DNA of 7,525 nucleotides from an uncultured Collinsella sp. (GTDB taxonomy: Bacteria; Actinomycetota; Coriobacteriia; Coriobacteriales; Coriobacteriaceae). Location of the stretch: NCBI GenBank assembly GCA_900766165.1, contig CAAFUK010000089.1, forward strand, positions 1 to 7,525, written 5' to 3'. The translations under genes and the position numbers were made by a program. The notes under the pieces are model-generated. The model was given only the letters and a program-made list of their open reading frames with translations, made no database searches and was not told where the DNA came from. Of this stretch, positions 4,997 to 7,525 are shown piece after piece. Each line of letters begins with the position of its first letter. Within the stretch, counting starts at the first letter, position 1.

Positions 4997-7297
4997 TTAC
5001 TCGGCAGCGGCCTTGAACTTGTTGTAGTTGATCAGGCAGCCGGCCTTGACGATGGCGCGCTCCTCTGCCGTCATATCGGCAATATAGAGCTCAATCTGCT
5101 CGACCGTGCCGCCGGCGCGCACCACGTAGGCGGCGATGCCCCTCAGATCGCCGTCGAGCGCGGCACGGATACCCGGCACAAAGACGTAGTCGCCCACCTC
5201 AAAGTTGGGCTCCGCCTCCATCTGGAAGGGCACCATGCCCCAGTTCATCACGTTGGAGCGATAACGCTTGGTGGCGTACTCGTGGACGATGTTGGCCAGG
5301 CCGCCAATTACGCGCTGGCAGCTCGCAGCCTGCTCGCGGGCAGAACCGTCACCGGGCTTCTTGGCGTAGAGCATGGAGCCGTACTCGGTCGCCTTGGCAT
5401 CGGCCGCGACACCGGCGCCGGCCAGTGCCTCAAACACGCTTGCAAGCTCGACATCGAGCGCCGCCAGGTCGCCCGCGGCTTCACCGGCAACGCGGCGCTT
5501 CTCCACGACGTCGACCTCCTTGGAACGGCCCACGTAGGCCGGGTCGCGGCGGCTCAGCGTAAACTCGGCCAGGCCCAGCGGGTTGGAGCGGAAGGAGCTC
5601 GTCTCGCCCGAAGGAATGAGCTCGTCGGTCGTGGTGACCGGGTCCATGATCTTGGAGCACACCTTGAGCAGGATGTCGTCGCCGAGGGGCTCCATCGCGG
5701 GCCACGGCTTGATGTTGGGGCCTTCGACCAACTCGTCAGCAGGCTCCGCCTTGCCAAAGCCCCAGTACACGCGCTTTTTATACGGCGCGTCGTCAAAGGT
5801 GTACTCGCAGGCCTCGTCCCAAGTCTCCTCGGGCAACTCGGTCGCCGGCGTCAGAACGCCACCGTTGGCAGCCGTTGCCGCAATGGAGCGGGCGTCCATC
5901 AAGGCCACGGCGCTCAGCTGGCCATTGCCCGGCTTGGAACCCTCGCGGTTGGGGAAGTTGCGCGTAGTGTGGCGGATCGAAAGGCCGTTGTTGGCGGGCG
6001 TGTCGCCGGCGCCAAAGCACGGGCCGCAGAACGCTGTGCGCACGATTGCGCCGGCCTCCATAAGGTCGTAGATATAGCCACGGCGCGTAAGCTCGAGTGC
6101 CACGGGCTGGCTCGTGGGATAGACCGACAGCGAGAACTCGCCGCAGCCGGTGTTGGCGCCCTTGAGTACGCGGGCAGCCTGGACCACGGAATCGTAGTTG
6201 CCGCCCGAGCAACCGGCGATAACGCCCTGCTGCACGTGCAGCTTGCCGTCGACAATCTTATCGAGCAGGCTAAAGTGCGTCTTGCCCTCGCCGATCTTGG
6301 CAGCCTCGAGTTCCACCTCGTGCAGGATGTCCTCGAGGTTCTCGTTGAGCTCGTCGATCTCAAAGCCGTTGGAAGGATGGAACGGCAGCGCGATCATGGG
6401 CTTGATGCTCGACAGGTCGACCTCGACGCAGCCGTCGTAGTAGGCGACATCGGCGGGCTTGAGCTCGCGGTAGTCGTCGCCGCGGCCGTGCATGGTCAAA
6501 AACGCGCGCGTGTCCTCGTCGGTGGCCCAGATGCTCGACAGGCAGGTGGTCTCGGTGGTCATGACATCGACGCCGTTGCGGTAGTCGGTCGTCATGCTCG
6601 CGATGCCGGGGCCCACAAACTCCATGACCTTGTTCTTAACGTAGCCCTTGGCAAAGACCGCCTTGATGATGGCGAGCGCCACGTCGTGCGGGCCGACGCC
6701 AGGACGCGGGGCGCCCGTGAGGTAGATGGCGACGACGCCGGGATAGGCGACATCGTAGGTGTCGCGCAGCAGCTGCTTTGCCAGCTCGCCGCCGCCCTCG
6801 CCCACGGCCATGGTGCCCAGGGCGCCATAGCGGGTGTGCGAGTCGGAGCCCAAGATCATCTTGCCGCAACCGGCGAAGTTCTCACGCATAAAGGAGTGGA
6901 TGACGGCGATGTGCGGCGGGACGAAGATGCCGCCGTACTTCTTGGCAGCTGAGAGGCCAAAGACGTGGTCGTCCTCGTTGATGGTGCCGCCCACGGCGCA
7001 CAGCGAGTTATGGCAGTTGGTGAGCACGTAGGGCAGCGGGAACTGCTCCATACCCGAGGCGCGCGCCGTCTGGATGATGCCGACAAAGGTGATGTCGTGG
7101 CTCGCCATGGCATCGAAACGAATCTTGAGCGCCTCGGGGTCTCCGGACGTGTTGTGTGCCTGAAAGATCGAATACGCGATGGTGCCACGCTTGGCGTCGT
7201 CGGGCGTCTGCGTAATGCCGCGCTCGGCAGCCTCGGCCGCAGGCACGACCTCGCTGCCGCCGCGCAGGTAGATGCCGTCCTCGTACAGCTTAACCAT
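4997..7297 (-). CDS. ybhJ: aconitase-family hydratase, YbhJ type
   Basis: This encodes a 766-residue protein closely resembling E. coli YbhJ, an aconitase-superfamily protein whose substrate is not established. Visible aconitase signatures: TNCHNSLC (93-100, catalytic-His region), GSDSHTRYG (150-158), the [4Fe-4S] ligands Cys363 (AGCSGG), Cys424 and Cys427 (AFCGPCFG), substrate-arginine motif TRNFPNREG (445-453), and the swivel-domain serine loop GDGSAREQAA (649-658) followed by RYRSNVMNWG. The Cys spacing matches mitochondrial aconitase (358, 421, 424), so the cluster and the dehydratase fold should be intact. It is expected to be cytosolic. The chosen ATG (7295-7297) gives MVKLYEDGIY and has GGGAG 5 nt upstream. 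An in-frame upstream ATG at 7477 would add 60 residues unlike the family and starts inside the terminal palindrome. It appears monocistronic. A citrate-cycle role should not be assumed, because true AcnA/AcnB are separate clades. Confidence 0.93.
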   Translation of the reverse strand: MVKLYEDGIYLRGGSEVVPAAEAAERGITQTPDDAKRGTIAYSIFQAHNTSGDPEALKIRFDAMASHDITFVGIIQTARASGMEQFPLPYVLTNCHNSLCAVGGTINEDDHVFGLSAAKKYGGIFVPPHIAVIHSFMRENFAGCGKMILGSDSHTRYGALGTMAVGEGGGELAKQLLRDTYDVAYPGVVAIYLTGAPRPGVGPHDVALAIIKAVFAKGYVKNKVMEFVGPGIASMTTDYRNGVDVMTTETTCLSSIWATDEDTRAFLTMHGRGDDYRELKPADVAYYDGCVEVDLSSIKPMIALPFHPSNGFEIDELNENLEDILHEVELEAAKIGEGKTHFSLLDKIVDGKLHVQQGVIAGCSGGNYDSVVQAARVLKGANTGCGEFSLSVYPTSQPVALELTRRGYIYDLMEAGAIVRTAFCGPCFGAGDTPANNGLSIRHTTRNFPNREGSKPGNGQLSAVALMDARSIAATAANGGVLTPATELPEETWDEACEYTFDDAPYKKRVYWGFGKAEPADELVEGPNIKPWPAMEPLGDDILLKVCSKIMDPVTTTDELIPSGETSSFRSNPLGLAEFTLSRRDPAYVGRSKEVDVVEKRRVAGEAAGDLAALDVELASVFEALAGAGVAADAKATEYGSMLYAKKPGDGSAREQAASCQRVIGGLANIVHEYATKRYRSNVMNWGMVPFQMEAEPNFEVGDYVFVPGIRAALDGDLRGIAAYVVRAGGTVEQIELYIADMTAEERAIVKAGCLINYNKFKAAAE

Positions 7298-7397
7298 ACT
7301 GTCTCCCACTCTGCCCGAAAGGCTCGGGCGCATAGCATACATTCGTTCAATATCGTGCCATAGAACGGTTGCGAGTGGGTTACGAATCTGCGCATTC

Positions 7398-7415
7398 ACT
7401 TTATCTCGGTAAAGT
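7398..7415. promoter_or_regulatory. inverted repeat upstream of ybhJ, possible operator
   Basis: ACTTTA-N6-TAAAGT is a perfect 6-bp inverted repeat about 100 nt before the ybhJ start, with near-symmetry continuing outside it. It is AT-rich in a GC-rich genome and of operator size. A possible -10 (TATGCT on the minus strand, 7334-7339) lies downstream of it, but I find no good -35. The regulator is unknown. Confidence 0.35.
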
Positions 7416-7450
7416 AAAGGACGAGCCCAGTGTGAGCCGGCAAAATGATC

Positions 7451-7525
7451 CCTTGGGGACGGAGGAAAACGGATCACTGAGGGGGTCGGCCTGACCCAGT
7501 GATCCGTTTTCCTCCGTCCCCAAGG
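7451..7525. repeat. 29-bp perfect inverted repeat at contig end
   Basis: The segment 7451-7479 is the exact reverse complement of 7497-7525. The 17-nt loop has its own GGTC/GACC pairing (7484-7487 and 7493-7496). The arm begins CCTTGGGGACGGAGG and continues through AAAACGGATCACTG. The contig stops exactly at the outer end of the right arm, as expected when an assembler meets a multicopy palindrome. It lies about 150 nt upstream of ybhJ. Confidence 0.9.

Noticed and set aside
5282..6952. Long plus-strand open frame (556 codons) opposite ybhJ
   Set aside because: It is the same antisense artefact of GC-rich codon bias. Its Ala/Val/Gly-rich translation shows no recognisable domain.
7298..7477. 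N-terminal extension of the ybhJ protein to an ATG at 7477
   Set aside because: The extra 60 residues do not resemble the family N-terminus, the start lies inside the terminal palindrome, and the ATG at 7297 has a good ribosome site.

Overview
The window looks like one complete short-read contig (7,525 bp) from a high-GC Gram-positive gut actinobacterium of the class Coriobacteriia, most likely Collinsella. That placement is inference. It rests on the strong GC bias at third codon positions in the two large genes, on the ClpB and YbhJ-type proteins, and on the dense intergenic palindromes; no rRNA or other marker gene is present to confirm it. Both ends look like assembly ends. The first 19 bases are Illumina adapter sequence, and the last 75 bases form one long inverted repeat.

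Layout. From the right end leftwards, all on the minus strand, come a terminal palindrome (7451-7525), a leader with a small inverted repeat (7398-7415), and an aconitase-family hydratase of the YbhJ type (4997-7297). After its stop codon is a long hairpin (4907-4982). An intergenic stretch rich in palindromes then contains the only plus-strand gene, a membrane-anchored or secreted protein of unknown function (3931-4578). Next on the minus strand come the clpB promoter and leader, the disaggregase gene clpB (417-3044), its intrinsic terminator (336-370), and a small gene for a Pro/Lys-linker acidic protein (91-285).

The region between ybhJ and clpB (3045-4996) is the most unusual part. It carries five copies of an imperfect palindrome built on GTCTCAATCTGTAACA, two near-identical blocks of about 182 bp in direct orientation (3386-3566 and 4715-4898), and back-to-back terminator-like hairpins in each block. 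It also has a four-copy 9-bp tandem repeat (3693-3728). The unknown gene sits between the two direct blocks, so the arrangement resembles a recombinable cassette between two conserved housekeeping genes.

Functionally, clpB is a stress chaperone and ybhJ an Fe-S hydratase-fold protein of unknown substrate. They are separated by several terminators and are probably transcribed independently. I see no tRNA, rRNA, CRISPR array, transposase or phage gene. The candidate 'new' biology is the palindrome family and the repeat-flanked gene, not a recognisable multi-gene system.
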